This document shows, in pieces, positions 30,362-41,831 of a DNA stretch of 64,000 nt. Below the pieces are notes generated by a model, which was given only the letters and a program-made list of their open reading frames with translations, searched no databases and was not told the DNA's origin. The DNA lies in contig OY756143.1 of assembly GCA_963576785.1 (NCBI GenBank), forward strand, positions 1,364,001 to 1,428,000, written 5' to 3'. The first letter of the stretch is position 1. The number at the start of each line of letters is the position of its first letter. A program made the position numbers and the translations under genes. Source of the DNA: Chlorophyllum brunneum. Its lineage: Eukaryota; Basidiomycota; Agaricomycetes; Agaricales; Agaricaceae.

Positions 30362-32915
30362 AAAATGGTTCATCCTGGAAGAATCGAGATCTATAGGCCC
30401 CGATAGGCACATGGTTGAGTATAACCCTACACATGCAGGCGGACAGCAAGTTGGACTCTGCTGCGGCGGAAGGCAGTCACGAACCTCCATGGAGGTAGGT
30501 GGGCTGGAGGGGCTTACCGTTACGCCCTTTGAGAGCCATGAACTGGCTACCCGAGTAAGTAGGATCCTGGAATCGAGTGATCCAGGCATCCTGGCAGGAT
30601 TTGACGGCCCTCTGACGAAGGGAGTCAAGGGAGGTCTGCAGATGGGAACCCGTGGCGACCTGAAGTTTGGTGCAGTATTGGTGTACGGTACCGTGAATGG
30701 CCCACTTCTCCGAAGAGTAGGTGTGCCAGATGTGAATGGAGCGTTCGGGGTGACCCTCGAACCACTCCATAAGAGCATTACACACGGCAAGCGAATGAGC
30801 CTGACCTGAGTGAACGGAAGGGTCCACCGCTCTCCTGGCCGAGCCAAGTGAGTCAGTGAACAAGACAATGGAGTCGCAATCAGGGAGGCTGACGGCCTTT
30901 CCAATTGCGATCCGGATAGCGTACAGCTCAGCATCAGGAGCCGTCACTCGACCTGCTGTGTGTCTCGTCTGAAAGACACGCCGGCCCGACTGGTAGATAT
31001 GGGCAGCAGAGACTGCCTGGAATTCCCCCCGCAGCAGTAGACTAGTGTCTGTGGCCACAGTGAGAACCCAAGGGTTGGCATTGGCACGGTCCAGGGTGCT
31101 GTTCAGATGCCTTATATGCACAGCTCTCTCGTTACGTGAGCGAGGAGAGTCGTGCAAGGAGACCTGGGCTGCAAAGCGGTCCAGAAGACGGTGACCAGGC
31201 TGAGCCACTGCAGAGCAGGGGTCAAACTGTTCAGTAAGGGATGGGAGCACGGAAACAGCTTCCATAAGGGAACCCTTGACCCGACAGACAAGACAGTCAG
31301 ACAGGAGGGAGATGGAGAGAGGGTGCGGGGGGGCACCCTTGGCGTTCGGACGATCGAGGAGGGATCGAAGAGGGTGGGTATCAGAGAGGGTAGAGAGACG
31401 GTAGTTCGCTCTTGAGGCCAGCTTCTTCAGATGGAGGTGGATGGGGATGAGGCCAGTGAGGGCCTCGGTGCCGCCAGATGGGGAGGTGCGGAATGCACCG
31501 GTGATCCACAACGCAGCCTTGCATTGCATAGTGTTAAGGGATTTGATGAGGCCCTTACACCGAGCCTTATCAAAATACCACAGACGGAAGCCATACGTCG
31601 CAATAGGCACTACACATGACCTGAAGAGGAGCCGCTTCTGCCTGGAGGTCAGACCGTGGGAGGAGTTACCCAGTATCCCCATCGCTTTCACGGTGGAGAG
31701 GGCTTTGGTAGAATAATGTCAAACATGTTCCTGAAAATTCAGGGCATGATCAAAGTAGAAGCCCAGGTACCTCCAATAGGTCTTAGGGCGAAGAGGAGTG
31801 TCCCCTGTGAATGGACCAAAACCCAAGTCAAGGGGGGGATTGACGTCTCCAGGCTTCCTAGAGAAGTGGAAGAGCTCAGACTTGTCATGCTCCATGACAA
31901 GCGCGAACGCTACAAAAAGATTGAAGAGAACGATGTATGCCCCCTTGAGGGTATCCAAGTTCTCGTCCCAGGTCTTAGCCTGGGCAACGACGGTACCGTC
32001 ATTGACATACAACAGCAGAGTACTCCCAGGGGAGGTGATCCGCAGGTCGAAAACCTTCATGAGAGGCGCGATATAGAGGCCAGAGAGGACGGGGGACATG
32101 GCAGAGCCCTGCCCGACGCCCACATCTGCACCTCGGGGGTCAGAGGAGAAGCCGTTCCATGTGTAAACAGTAGAACGGCCCACCAAATACGAAGCAAAGA
32201 AGGTTCGCACGTTAAGTGGGAACCCCTGCTTGGAAAGAATAGCCATGAGCATCTCATGGTTGAGAGAGGGAAAGAACTGAGCAATGTCGAAAGCAACCAC
32301 ACTCGTCTTGAGACCTTTAGCCCACCCAGCACGAACTAGGTGGGTAAGGAACAACCCAGCGTCCTCAGTGGAACGTTGGCAAATGCCTCCAAGTTGGTAG
32401 GGATGAAAGATGTCATGTTTAATGGCATCAAACTGGATGCGGTTGGAAAGCATTTTCTCAACCAGTTTACCAAGCGTGTTCAGGAGGACAATTGGCCTGA
32501 ACACCTTGGGGGTAGAGTAGGAGGGCTTCCCCGGCTTCGGAATGATAACCGAGAGCGACTCCTTAAAGCTGCGTGGCCAATGCCCCACCGAGAGGCAGGC
32601 GTTGGCCAAACGCAGGAACACTGTCAAGCAATCTTCATCGATGACAATGTACTTCAGATGGGACCACGTAACATGGTCCAGACCTGGAGAGGACGTATTA
32701 GAACAAGAGGACAGAGCCTCCTTGAGTTCCAACGCCGAGAAGGGGGCCCACTCCCAGACTGGAAGGTCGGGGAGGGGGTCAAGGACAGACGCATCACACC
32801 GCCGATCAGCAGCGGAGTTGTATGTTGAGTGGAGGGCATCCCAGAGAGAGTCCATAGTATGACAAGGCCGTCCATTAAACTGGATAGCCTCGCAGGGAGG
32901 TAACTTGCGTGCCTT

Positions 32916-32930
32916 GACCCATTCCATAAG
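32916..32930. repeat. Target-site duplication of LINE-A copy 4, left
   Basis: GACCCATTCCATAAG, identical to 38592-38606. Confidence 0.95.
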
Positions 32931-34422
32931 CCCCCTTGCACGATCGATTATTCGGCTGTGCAAGGCTATCGACGACAGTGGATGGTCCACTGTCGAGCTC
33001 GGCTTCGGGATGCCTACCGTTGGTACCGTCCTGAGCGCATCTATGGGCCTGGCCCCCGCCACTCCCGCACCCCTGCCTCCTGCTCCCCGTACTCCTCCAG
33101 TACCAAGGGCTCGAGTTACTCCCCGGCCTCCCCAGGCTGGATCCCCCCTACAGGACCCAGACGTTCCGATGCCTGGTCCAGAGGGTGCTCTGAGCGGTCC
33201 TCGCCCCGGAGGGGTGGGACCGTCTCCTCTTGCGGGCAAGGGGACCTACCAGCGCAAGCCGGTGGCTCCCCCTGCTCCTTCTACTCCAGCCGCTAAGTCA
33301 GGGAACAAGAGAACATTCTCTGCTGTGGCTAAGGAGCCTCTCCCCCAACCGAAAGGGAAGGGGAAGGTGTCTACGGCGTCGGGGACTGTTGTGCAATTGG
33401 CACAAATGTTCCCCTCGCTTCCTCCGGACAGGATCCTCGCCATGGGCGAGCAGGCCTCTCCTCCTAAGTCCAAAGCTTCTAAGAAGAAGCCCAGGATGAC
33501 CACCGCTGGCCCCTCATGGCGCCAGTTGATCGTTGACTTCGAGGCTACCCCCGAAGTCTCCTCGTTCCACCTCGAAACCATGGTTAACCGTGGCTTCGTG
33601 GACTCACGCCTCCACATTCGAGTAGAGTCTACCTCTGCCGAGTATGGGGGTTTTGCTCTGCGTACCAACGCTGTCCCCACCCCTGCCGACCTTGAGGTCG
33701 CTAGGACGTGGATCTCGAAGGCCGTCCCTCAGGGAACTGTTTTTACAGTTGGCCTTCCTCAGTCGAAGTCCTATCTCAAGGTCATCGACGTCCCTTTCTT
33801 CAGGATCGGCGAGACTCGCTGGTCCTCGTTTGAGATCGAACAGATCATGAAATGCTCCGCGTTTTCTGACCTCTTCACGTTAACGGGACCCCCCCGCATT
33901 TCGAGGAACTCCGAGGCGTCTGATACCGCCACGGTGTACTTCAATATTCACGACTCTCAGAAGGGTCAGCAGGCGAACCTCCTTCTCAGGAAGTCGCTCC
34001 ATATCGGTGGATACGCCTGTCCTATTAGGCCATCCGCAGCCTCTCCGGGGGTGTCTCAGTGCAAGCGTTGCTTCTACTGGGGCCACCCCATGCAATTCTG
34101 CAAGGCGCAGGCCTTGAAATGCCCGACCTGTGGTGGTCCTCATCGCGAGAAACATCACCGAACTCTCTGTGGGCGCTGCAAGGGTAACTCCAGCGTGTAG
34201 CCCCCTATTCCTCCCACACCGGCGGATGAGCCTTGTCCTCATACGCCGCGTTGTCTCAACTGCCGAGGTCCCCACCACACGACCTCGAAGAAGTGTAAAT
34301 TTTTTGATGCTCAGTTTGAACCCGAGAAAATCAAGAAGTTCTATCGCAAGGTGAGTAACAACCGTCTTCGGCGGCGATCTCCCCTCACCAACCCTCGTAC
34401 TCTACAGCTTGCCAATGAATAG
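32931..34422 (+). pseudogene. LINE-A copy 4 gag (ORF1), 5'-truncated
   Basis: The gag frame enters at LARSIIRLCKAIDDSGW, passes a Pro-rich stretch and the conserved domain (RVESTSAEYGGFAL, TVGLPQSKSYLKVI), and reaches knuckles CKRCFYWGHPMQFC, CPTCGGPHREKHH and CLNCRGPHHTTSKKC (34060-34300). A TAG at 34198-34200 (CAG in copy 3) interrupts it between knuckles 2 and 3. Otherwise it runs to TAG 34420-34422, overlapping the ORF2 ATG (34415) in ATGAATAG. The first 150 or so codons are lost by 5' truncation. Confidence 0.88.
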
Positions 34423-37400
34423 GCGGCCATTAGAATTACGAAGTATCCGATTGTACCAACAGAATCTGAATAAAAATTATGATTTATTGGACACGCTACT
34501 TGAGGACCTCAAAGACCTTTTTGATGTTCTCTTTATTCAAGAACCTCCCTGGCGGTTCATCAGATCCGCCCCCTCCACGACCTCTGTTGAGGGGGACGAC
34601 GTTATTGGCGCCCCCAAGCACCCCGAGTGGCTGTGCATGGTTCGGGCCCCAGAGCCTGGCTCTGACCCACGGGTTATGACATTTGTCCATAACTGGTTGT
34701 CTTCTCTGAGACCGTCCTATCGGACGGATCTCATCAATCACCATGACATCATGGTTCTCTCCCTCTTTTTGGGGGGTGAGACCCTGAATCTCATGAACGT
34801 TTACTCTGATTCGGAGCACACGGCAATTCGGTTCCTGGTGGACCGAGCTGCCACATTGCCCAAGCATGTCTATATGGGCGGCGATTTCAATTGCCATTCT
34901 GAGTTGTGGGACCCTAATTATGGCTCCCACTCAGGTACCTCGCAGTCTCTGATCTCCATTGGGACAGACATCGGTCTAGACCTCGCCCTTCCGGTCGAGC
35001 CTGGGCCTACTCACATTCCGCATAATGAGGATCTTTGACCGTCAGTCATTGATCTTGCATTTGTTCCATCAGACCTGGCTATTTCCCATAGACCCAGGTT
35101 GGATTACTCCCTTAGGGGTCCGTCAGACCACGTTCCACTGGTTCTGATGCTTCCAGTCACTCCCACAATAGTGGAGACTCACAGGAAAACCCTGCCACGT
35201 GATGGTGGCGAAGAGGTAGCGCTCTTCCTCACTGATATTATTCGGGACCTCCGTGAAGTAGCTAGGCTTCCAGAACCCACCACTGCTGATGAGGTTGAGG
35301 CCGCGGTTCATGCCGTGGTGGAGGCCTTTTCCACCGCGTGGGAAGCCCATGCAGTGGACATCATGATCACTCGCCGCTCTAAACCCTGGTGGAACCAGGA
35401 ATGCCGCGAAACTTTCGGGAGATATTGTGAAACTCATTCTCACGATGACTACTCTAACTTTAGACGTGCTAAGAAGCGCGCAAAGCGCAACTTCTTTGAT
35501 GCTCGCATCGAGGAGATTGCTTCTACAAACAAGCGACCGTGGGACCTTATGGAATGGGTCCAAAAGCGGAAGCTTCCACCCTGCGAGGCTATCCAGTATA
35601 ATGGAGAGCCGTGTCACGCGCTCCCGGATCTCTGGGACGCACTTCACAATACCTACAACTCGGCTTCTGGCCGCGCTATAGATATTTCTGTTCTTGATCC
35701 ACTGCCAAGCCTTACGGTGCGGGAGTGGGTCCAATTCTCAGCCTTAGAGCTGATGGACGCCCTTAGCGCATGCTCGGGTGTGTCCGCCCCGGGGCCGGAC
35801 CATGTAACATGGACCCACCTCAAGGAGATCACCGAGGACCCCAATATCCTTCGGCTATTCATCGGGATAGCCAATGCCTGCATGAGTGTGGGTCATTGGC
35901 CGTCTCACTTTAAGGAAAGCTTGTCGGTTATCATACTGAAGCCGGGCAAGCCATCCTATTCAACGCCCAAGGCGTTCAGGCCCATCGTGCTCCTGAACAC
36001 TTTTGGTAAACTCATCGAGAAAATGATCTCGAATCACCTCCAGTTTGATTCAGTCAAGCATGGAGTGTTTCATCCAAATCAGCTCGGTGGTATCCGTCAG
36101 AGGTCCACTGATGATGCTGGGATGCTCCTAACCCACGTCGTTCGCGCGGGGTGGGCCAAGGGCCTCAAGACTAGCGTTGTCGCATTCGACATCGCTCAGT
36201 TCTTTCCTTCGCTCAACCACTTTATGTTGTTGGCGATTTTACGGAAGCAAGGATTCGACCCCTGTGTGGGCAGATTCTTTGCCTCTTATTTGGTTGGCCG
36301 CTCTACGCAATATGCGTGGGGGGACCACAAGTCTGATCTCAGACAGGCAGACGTTGGGGTCGGTCAGGGCTCTTCGCTCTCTCCTGTCCTCTCCGGCCTT
36401 TATCTTGCCCCCTTCATGAAACTTTATGAGAGGGAGGCAATCGCTCTTGGGAGCACTTTGCTCTCATACGTCGACGATGGCCTTGTCATTGCCCAAGCCA
36501 AGACTTGGGAACCTAATTTGGTGTGCCTCAGGCAGGCATACCAGATTATTTATTGCCTGACTACTTCATTTGGGCTTGCCGTTGAGCACGACAAGTCTGA
36601 AGTTTTTCACTTCTCCTGCAAACGGGGAGACAACAACCCACCGCTGGACCTGGGGTATGCTCCCCATACCGGCGATACTCCACTTCACCCTAAGACCCAT
36701 TGGAGGTACTTGGGTTTTTTCTTCGATCGCGCTCTTACGTTTAAAGAGCATGTTCGGCATTACGCTACTAAGTCTCTGTCCACGGTCAAGGCCATGGGCA
36801 TGCTTGGTAACTCTTCACGAGGCCTTCTTCCTTCTCAGAAGAGGACTCTGTACCGCTCATGCGTAGTGCCCATCGCTATGTATGGGTTTCGACTCTGGTT
36901 TTATGAAGGTGCCCGTAACAAGGCTCTTCTGAAGCAACTCAACACTATGCAGCGCAAAGCTGCATTGTGGATCACTGGTGCATTCCGCACCAGCCCTACC
37001 GGAGGAGCTGAAGCCTTGGCTGGCCTCATCCCCATCCACCTTCATCTCAGGAAGTTAGCTGCCCGTGCCGTCCACAGGGTGGCTACGCTTTCTGATCTTC
37101 ACCCTGTTCGTTCCATTATGGGGCGTCAGTATATAGGGGGTTGTGTTCCACACCCCAGATCGATTGCTCTCATGACCCCCGCCCAGACGGGTAAGGTCAA
37201 GGGGCCGGTCACGGAGGCAAACTCTCGCTTGCCAGACCTAACGGAGACGTTCGAGCCGTTTGCGCTCGAGGCGTCACCAGGTTATCGTCTCATGGACCGC
37301 TTCGCGGCCCAGGTGACTTTTAAGACGTATGACACCTCGCTCGGTGGAAACCCTGCGGGCCATCAGGTGGATTTGCTCAACGATACCCTTCGTCGGTATC

Positions 37401-38287
37401 ATGAGGATAGACAGGTTGTCTACACAGCAACGGACGCAAGTCTGCCACTGGTTGGAGACTTCCAGGCAGTTTCTGCTGCCCATGTTTATAGGGGGACACG
37501 CTTGCTTCATGCAACGCGTCACCCAGCTGGCAAGGTTACAGCCCCAGATGCTGAACTCCTTGCCATTCGTATGGCCTTGGGTACTGCTTCCGCAGTCTTT
37601 GAGGCTGTACACATTGCGGTCTTCACAGACTCAATTGGTTCTGCCAAGCGAGCTCTTGACCCGTCTGTACACTCTGGCCAGGGACACTCCCTGGCTGTGT
37701 GTCATCTTTTGTTGGAGTGGTTCAGGAATCGTCCCGACTGCTCCCTCACTTTCTGGTCCGTTCCGTCATCGGCGAAATGGTCCATTCATCAGGGTGTGCA
37801 TGCATTTGCCACCGATTTACAGGTTGCCGCTGGACGCCGTCCAGCGACATCAATTGACTCGCTGCGTAAAGTCAACGTAGCAGCTATTCAGAAGGCCTGG
37901 AAAGTCACTTTCCAGGACTCCTCGTATCGTGGTTCTAACTTCCTTGTCCTCAGGGATAGTAAGAACAAAGTTCTATAGCCAACGTACCTCCATGGGGGTT
38001 CTTGGCTTCCTTCTTTTCCCTCTCAGTCTATTGCGACAAGGGCGAACCGTGCCATTCTCGGGCACGCTCCAACCGGCGAGTACTGCTCCCGGTTCCATCC
38101 TCGAGAGCCTATTGGCTGCGGGTGTGGGGCTCCTCTGGAGACCCGCACTCATATCTTGTGCTCTTGTCCTTTGTACAAGAGGCGCCATGGCCTGCCGGTC
38201 TCTATTGACCAGCTGGTTAATTTTCTTAAGCGCAATCCTTCTGCGTTCGCGTTTAAGGCCAACACACCGCTTGCGGGAGTTGGATAA
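34415..38287 (+). pseudogene. LINE-A copy 4 ORF2: EN, RT, RNase H, Cys/His (full length, two stops)
   Basis: A 1290-codon frame from ATG 34415 to TAA 38285-38287, interrupted by TGA at 35036 and TAG at 37976 (CAG elsewhere). EN: FIQEPPWRFI (residues about 40-50), GGDFNCHSELWDP (about 155-167), SDHVPL (about 233). Linker RSKPWWNQEC near residue 325. RT: APGPDHVTWTHLK, KAFRPIVLLNTFGK, VAFDIAQFFPSLNH, GVGQGSSLSPVLSGLY, and YVDDG near residue 685. RNase H: ATDASLPL, APDAELLAI, FTDSIGSAK (residues about 1005-1075). End: CGCG...HILCSC. All catalytic residues I can identify are kept. ORF2 nicks the target, primes cDNA on it and removes RNA. Confidence 0.93.
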
Positions 38288-38591
38288 CGCAGCGCGACCC
38301 CTGCTAGCTTCCCACGTCTCTGGCGTGTGTAGAAGTTAATTGCGAATTGACGCATACTCTCCTTCGGGAGGGGAGGCTAGGGGTCGCTCTACATATCTGG
38401 TCTAGGACTCGCGTGTTCATGCGCGTTTCCGCGACCGTTCACCCAGACCGCCTGTCGGTGGTCTAGTTCAGCCAGGGGAGAGCCAATCTTCGAATACCAT
38501 TACTTTTGTAGCCTACATGTCACAGTAGATACAGGTGGACTGCGATCGCGCACCACCTTAAACATGACGATTTAAAAAAAAAAAAAAAAAA
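38288..38591 (+). other. LINE-A copy 4 3' UTR and poly(A)
   Basis: About 285 nt, ending TTAAACATGACGATTT and 19 A. The same tail is found at 3036-3340, 27696-27997 (reverse), 48902-49212 and 57829-58127. No gene. Confidence 0.85.
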
Positions 38592-38606
38592 GACCCATTC
38601 CATAAG
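38592..38606. repeat. Target-site duplication of LINE-A copy 4, right
   Basis: GACCCATTCCATAAG, identical to 32916-32930. Confidence 0.95.
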
Positions 38607-39728
38607 GTCCCATGGCCGCTTGTTAGTGAAAGCGATTTCCTCAATCTTAGAGTCGAAGAATCGGCGCTTGGCAGCTGCACGAGCTCGCCTAAAGTCCCCC
38701 CAGTCACCCCGACTACGAGAGTCCTGGTACCTGGAGAAGGAAGTAGCACACGCCTTGTCCCACCAGGGACGAGTGCGGCACGTAATCCGGATCTCCTTCG
38801 AGTGGTGTGTCCACGCGTCGGAGAAGGCTTCAGCCACGGCCGAAGCCAAGGCATCCACTTGATCCGGGGATTCTGGAGGGGGATAACCAGAAAGATCAGT
38901 CACCTCATCGATGACGTGTCCCAAAAAGGCCTCCTCTTTGTCAGAGCGGACAGACTTGACAACCCTGACATCAACGGGGGTGATGGGAAGGGAGATGGTC
39001 AGTGGAACATGATCCGAAGTACCCTGCAGAGATATGTCCCGATAAGGAAAGGTCCTTGATGCATCGGGAGATGAGACGAACACCAGATCGATCACCGAAG
39101 GGTGGAGATCTGGGTTGTGGGAAATAAACGTCGGACCTGGGTTGGTTGGCATAACCAAATCGAGGCCCAGGTCGCAGCTCATTTTCATGAGCCTATGAGC
39201 TGTCGTTCGATGATGCAGAACCTCAGGGTCCCACTCCGAAGAATGACAGTTAAAGTCCCCACTCATAAAGTCGAATGGGGGGAGAGCATCAACCTTCCCA
39301 TCAAGGAAGTTGATGGTGGTATGCTGATCATCTGAGTAGACATTCAGGAAATTAAGGGCCTTCGCATCAGTGAAGAGCGTCAGCGCCAAGATGTCAGGGT
39401 GATCCATGAGGTCCCTCCTCATTGATGGCCTTAGACATTGCAGCCGAGTGTGTACATATGCCATCACTCGGGGCAGGGACCCCTGGGTAGGGGGATGCAC
39501 CACCATAAGCCAGTCAGGGTGCTTAGGTGCGCCAGTAACGTCATCCCCTTCCACATCAGTGGTCGAGGGAGCGGTGCAGATGAACCTCTACGGGGGTTCT
39601 TGGAAAAAGAGAATATCAAAGTCTTCCTTCAATTTCTCGAGCAGTGTATCAACATAGATGTACGATTTCGCGACGTTAAAACTAAAGACCCTAATGCCCC
39701 CCAGACGGTCCAGGTTGTTCCTAGACAT
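38592..39728 (-). pseudogene. LINE-B copy 2 ORF2: endonuclease
   Basis: ORF2 starts at ATG 39728 (MSRNNLDRLGG), which overlaps the gag stop. EN motifs: ILFFQEPP followed by TAG at 39588-39590 in place of Trp, MSGDFNCHSSEWDP (about 39230-39270) and GTSDHVPLTISLP (about 39000-39030). TRPWWDKAC lies in the linker, and the frame is open from 39554 to the LINE-A insertion after KRPWDLMEWV. A TGG to TAG change is thus the only stop in EN. The coding sequence continues at 32930. Confidence 0.88.
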
Positions 39729-41701
39729 AAGGGGGGTTATGAGGGGGGATGGGAGAGCGATGATGTCTGTCATGCACCTCTCGATAACAGGCTGTCAGCC
39801 AGGCCCGGTCGTGTTTGTGGTTCCAGAAAGCACACTTCCTGGAATCAGCGGGATGCTCCTTCTTGCAGTTATGACAATGAGGAGGATGGGGGCACGGTTG
39901 ACCAACAGGGGTAGCAGGAACCGGAGGTGTAGCCTTCGGTTGCCCCTTACAACACAGAGCAAAGGTGCAGTGATTGGCACGAGAGTGTGCACCACCGCAG
40001 TCGGGACATGCCAGGCCATCGGCCTTGCACCAGGAGGAGGCGTGGCCCCACTTGTAACAGCGGGTACACAGTGACTCGTTATGACGAGGGTTGGCAGAGA
40101 GTATAACGCACTGCTTGTTCCCAAACATGATCTTCTTATTCAGAAGACCGAGAGCTCGGGTACCCCTCATGGAGTCCCAGATGTCGAAAAACACCGTACA
40201 TGAGTCAGACGTCTTGGAGTTGTGCACCAGCCTAGGGGGACCCTTCAGGCTGATAAGGGGAGCATGCACTGACAAGGTAAGGACCTCCTCGACGTCTGCT
40301 GGGGTATACTGAACTCCAGCGGCGGAGTTCTTGAGATACGGGACGTCAACCACACGGAGGTACGACACCGAAGATGGGAGTCTGATCCAGAAGGGGGCTC
40401 CTGGAGGGGACAGACGTTCAACCAATGCCCTGAGGATCTCAATGTCCTTGGTCGTGGCGAGTTTGTTGGTGGCCATGGAATAGCCATCATACGCAAGCAT
40501 GGCACCTTCCATGATCAGGGAGCTTCTCCCAGCCTTCAGCACCTTACAGGCCTGCTGGGTAAGAGTATGGAGACCAGCCAAGGCATTCAACTTGTCTTCA
40601 TAGGAAACTAGGACCTGCTTTCGCGATGGTCCGGGAATCATGAACGCTGGCTTCTTAGGGCGAGCATTCGACGAGGGGGATTGCTTTGCAGCCTCAGCCT
40701 GCGAATGAAGGCTGACGAGCTGCTCTGTGGAGAGATGGGGGAAGGCCACTTTCAATGCAGAAAATGGCTCTGCCCCAGACTTGGACGAGGCCGGTTGTTT
40801 CGCTGCAGCCGAGTAAGCCTTCTGTCCTGGCTTAGGCTTCGAAGCGATCGTGGAGGGAGGAGGTCCAGAGGGCCTCTCGTAGGGGACCTGAGGCTTTGCA
40901 GGGGCCTTAACGGGTCGGACGGGCGCCTTCCCCTTAGGGTCTGTACACGGGCGTTTGACTGGAGTCTTCTCCGGGTCCATAAGATCATCCTCCTCCTGCA
41001 CAGGGGCTCTGCGCTGGGGGGGGGCGAGGATGGAAGGTCCCGGAACCCTGGGGGGGGTAGCCGGGGGCCTATAAGTCACCACTGGGAGAGCAGGAAATGC
41101 CGAAGCGATCAAGTCCCTCAGGGAGAGAGAGTCACTCGCCCCTGTGTAGGTTTCATGCCACATGGGGGAGGATGCGACCGTCTGGACTATCTCAGATAGT
41201 TGAGAGGCGATGGGACGGAAGGACGGAGTGTCCTCCTGAGGGATGAGATGCGCCGTCTTCATGAAGTCAGCAACAATCTCGAGCAACCGTTGGATTGCAT
41301 TGGCATCCTCTCTGGCACTAATATTGATGCCCAGGATAGAGAGGGGGGTGGTGGTAGGCTCCTCCTGGTCGTCCTGTTCCATGTCCTCCGGAGAGGTGGG
41401 AGGAGGGGAAGACGGGGGGAGGGACAAAGCCCTGGCTTCTGCACCAGGAGCTGGGATAGGTCGAGAGGGGGTTGGGGACCCGTGTCATGACGGAGTGCGT
41501 CCCCTCTGCTGAAGGGGAACTGTGGGGGCATAGGTATCCCTGGCACTGCTACCGTAGGGGGGGATACCCAGAGAGTAAGGGCCTGGGGTAGACCTGGGGG
41601 GGGGGACCAGCTGCTGCCTCGAAGGCAGTGGCCATGTTGTCGTCGTCTGAGGAGGCCTCGCGATGGGCACTCGTCCTCCTCCTCGAACTGTGAGTAGGCA
41701 T
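39721..41701 (-). pseudogene. LINE-B copy 2 gag (ORF1)
   Basis: From ATG 41701 (MPTHSSRRRTSAHR) to TAG 39721-39723, about 660 codons. A frame change at a run of eight or nine G near 41600 and a TGA near 41486 break the first 80 codons. The rest (41427-39721) is open for 568 codons. The N-terminal part is Pro/Ser-rich and ends in EDMEQDDQEEP. A leucine-rich region (LSILGINISAREDANAIQRLLEIVADFM) follows, then AFMIPGPSRKQVLVSYEDK and a conserved domain. The knuckles are CTRCYKWGHASSWC, CPDCGGAHSRANH and CHNCKKEHPADSRKC. Confidence 0.88.
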
Positions 41702-41831
41702 GGGGGCTAGGGGCCCGTACGGAAATCCGCGCTAAGAGCACTCACTGTCTTGGACGTGTAGGACGTTAAGAGTGTCAACGAAGGGGTGATCACGTGATCG
41801 ACAGGTGGGAGTTCTGGGAAAAGAAGCGATG
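41702..41831 (-). other. LINE-B copy 2 5' leader
   Basis: About 130 nt before the gag start. Both LINE-B copies with this region stop at the same base (CATCRCTTCTTTTCC at the 5' terminus; 41831 and 47366), which defines the element's 5' end. Confidence 0.75.

Larger units (their letters stand above)
30347..32930 (-). pseudogene. LINE-B copy 2 ORF2: RT, RNase H and start of C-terminus
   Basis: Between the two LINE-A insertions. From 32930 it runs MEWVKARKLPPCEAIQFNGRP, SSPGLDHVTWSHLK, KVFRPIVLLNTLGK, VVAFDIAQFFPSLNH and GVGQGSAMSPVLSGLY. The active site is LLLYVNDGTVVAQ (about 31995-32020), so the first catalytic Asp is Asn. A TGA at 31719 separates RT palm and thumb. RNase H follows, open from 31691 to 30477 with ATDTSLLL, APDAELYAI and FTDSLGSAR. 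A TGA after LQPTYLHGGS precedes the Cys/His part. Few stops, many CpGs. Confidence 0.88.
32931..38591 (+). mobile_element. LINE-A copy 4, best preserved, inserted in LINE-B copy 2
   Basis: 5661 bp, truncated only in the N-terminal part of gag. Gag, the complete ORF2, 3' UTR (38288-38572) and poly(A) (38573-38591) are present. A perfect 15-bp duplication brackets it, and LINE-B ORF2 resumes on both sides. It has many CpGs and only three nonsense codons in 5.3 kb of coding sequence. Confidence 0.95.
26987..41831 (-). mobile_element. LINE-B copy 2, nearly full length, with two LINE-A copies inside
   Basis: The most complete LINE-B here. On the minus strand it runs from its 5' end at about 41831 through gag (41701-39721) and ORF2 (39728 to 27529) to the 3' UTR and poly(A) (T at 26987-26998). 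ORF2 is cut by LINE-A at 32931-38591 and at 27696-30346, each with a 15-bp target duplication, and the coding sequence resumes without loss at each. The 5' end agrees with that of LINE-B copy 3 (47366). The left flank is LINE-A copy 3 and the right flank LINE-A copy 5. I found no target duplication for the LINE-B itself, so the outer ends may be rearranged. Confidence 0.88.

Noticed and set aside
27998..30934. A 978-codon open frame as one protein
   Set aside because: Only 27998-30346 is LINE-A ORF2. The first 200 codons are an out-of-frame reading of LINE-B and run across the target duplication at 30347-30361.
31719..33239. Gly/Arg/Pro-rich N-terminal extension of the LINE-B ORF2 frame (32933-33239, minus)
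   Set aside because: It is the antisense of the Pro-rich LINE-A gag, on the far side of an insertion boundary.
24906..34480. A 1.5-kb target duplication around LINE-B (LINE-A gag present at both 25.5-27.0 kb and 32.9-34.5 kb)
   Set aside because: The right copy starts at a 15-bp duplication shared with 38592 and belongs to a separate LINE-A insertion; the two gag copies also differ too much.
39406..41512. Plus-strand open frames opposite LINE-B gag and EN (39438-39914, 40681-41199 and others)
   Set aside because: Antisense shadows of conserved coding sequence; the same shadows recur at 44.9-47.0 kb and 51.6-52.8 kb wherever the sense gene occurs.
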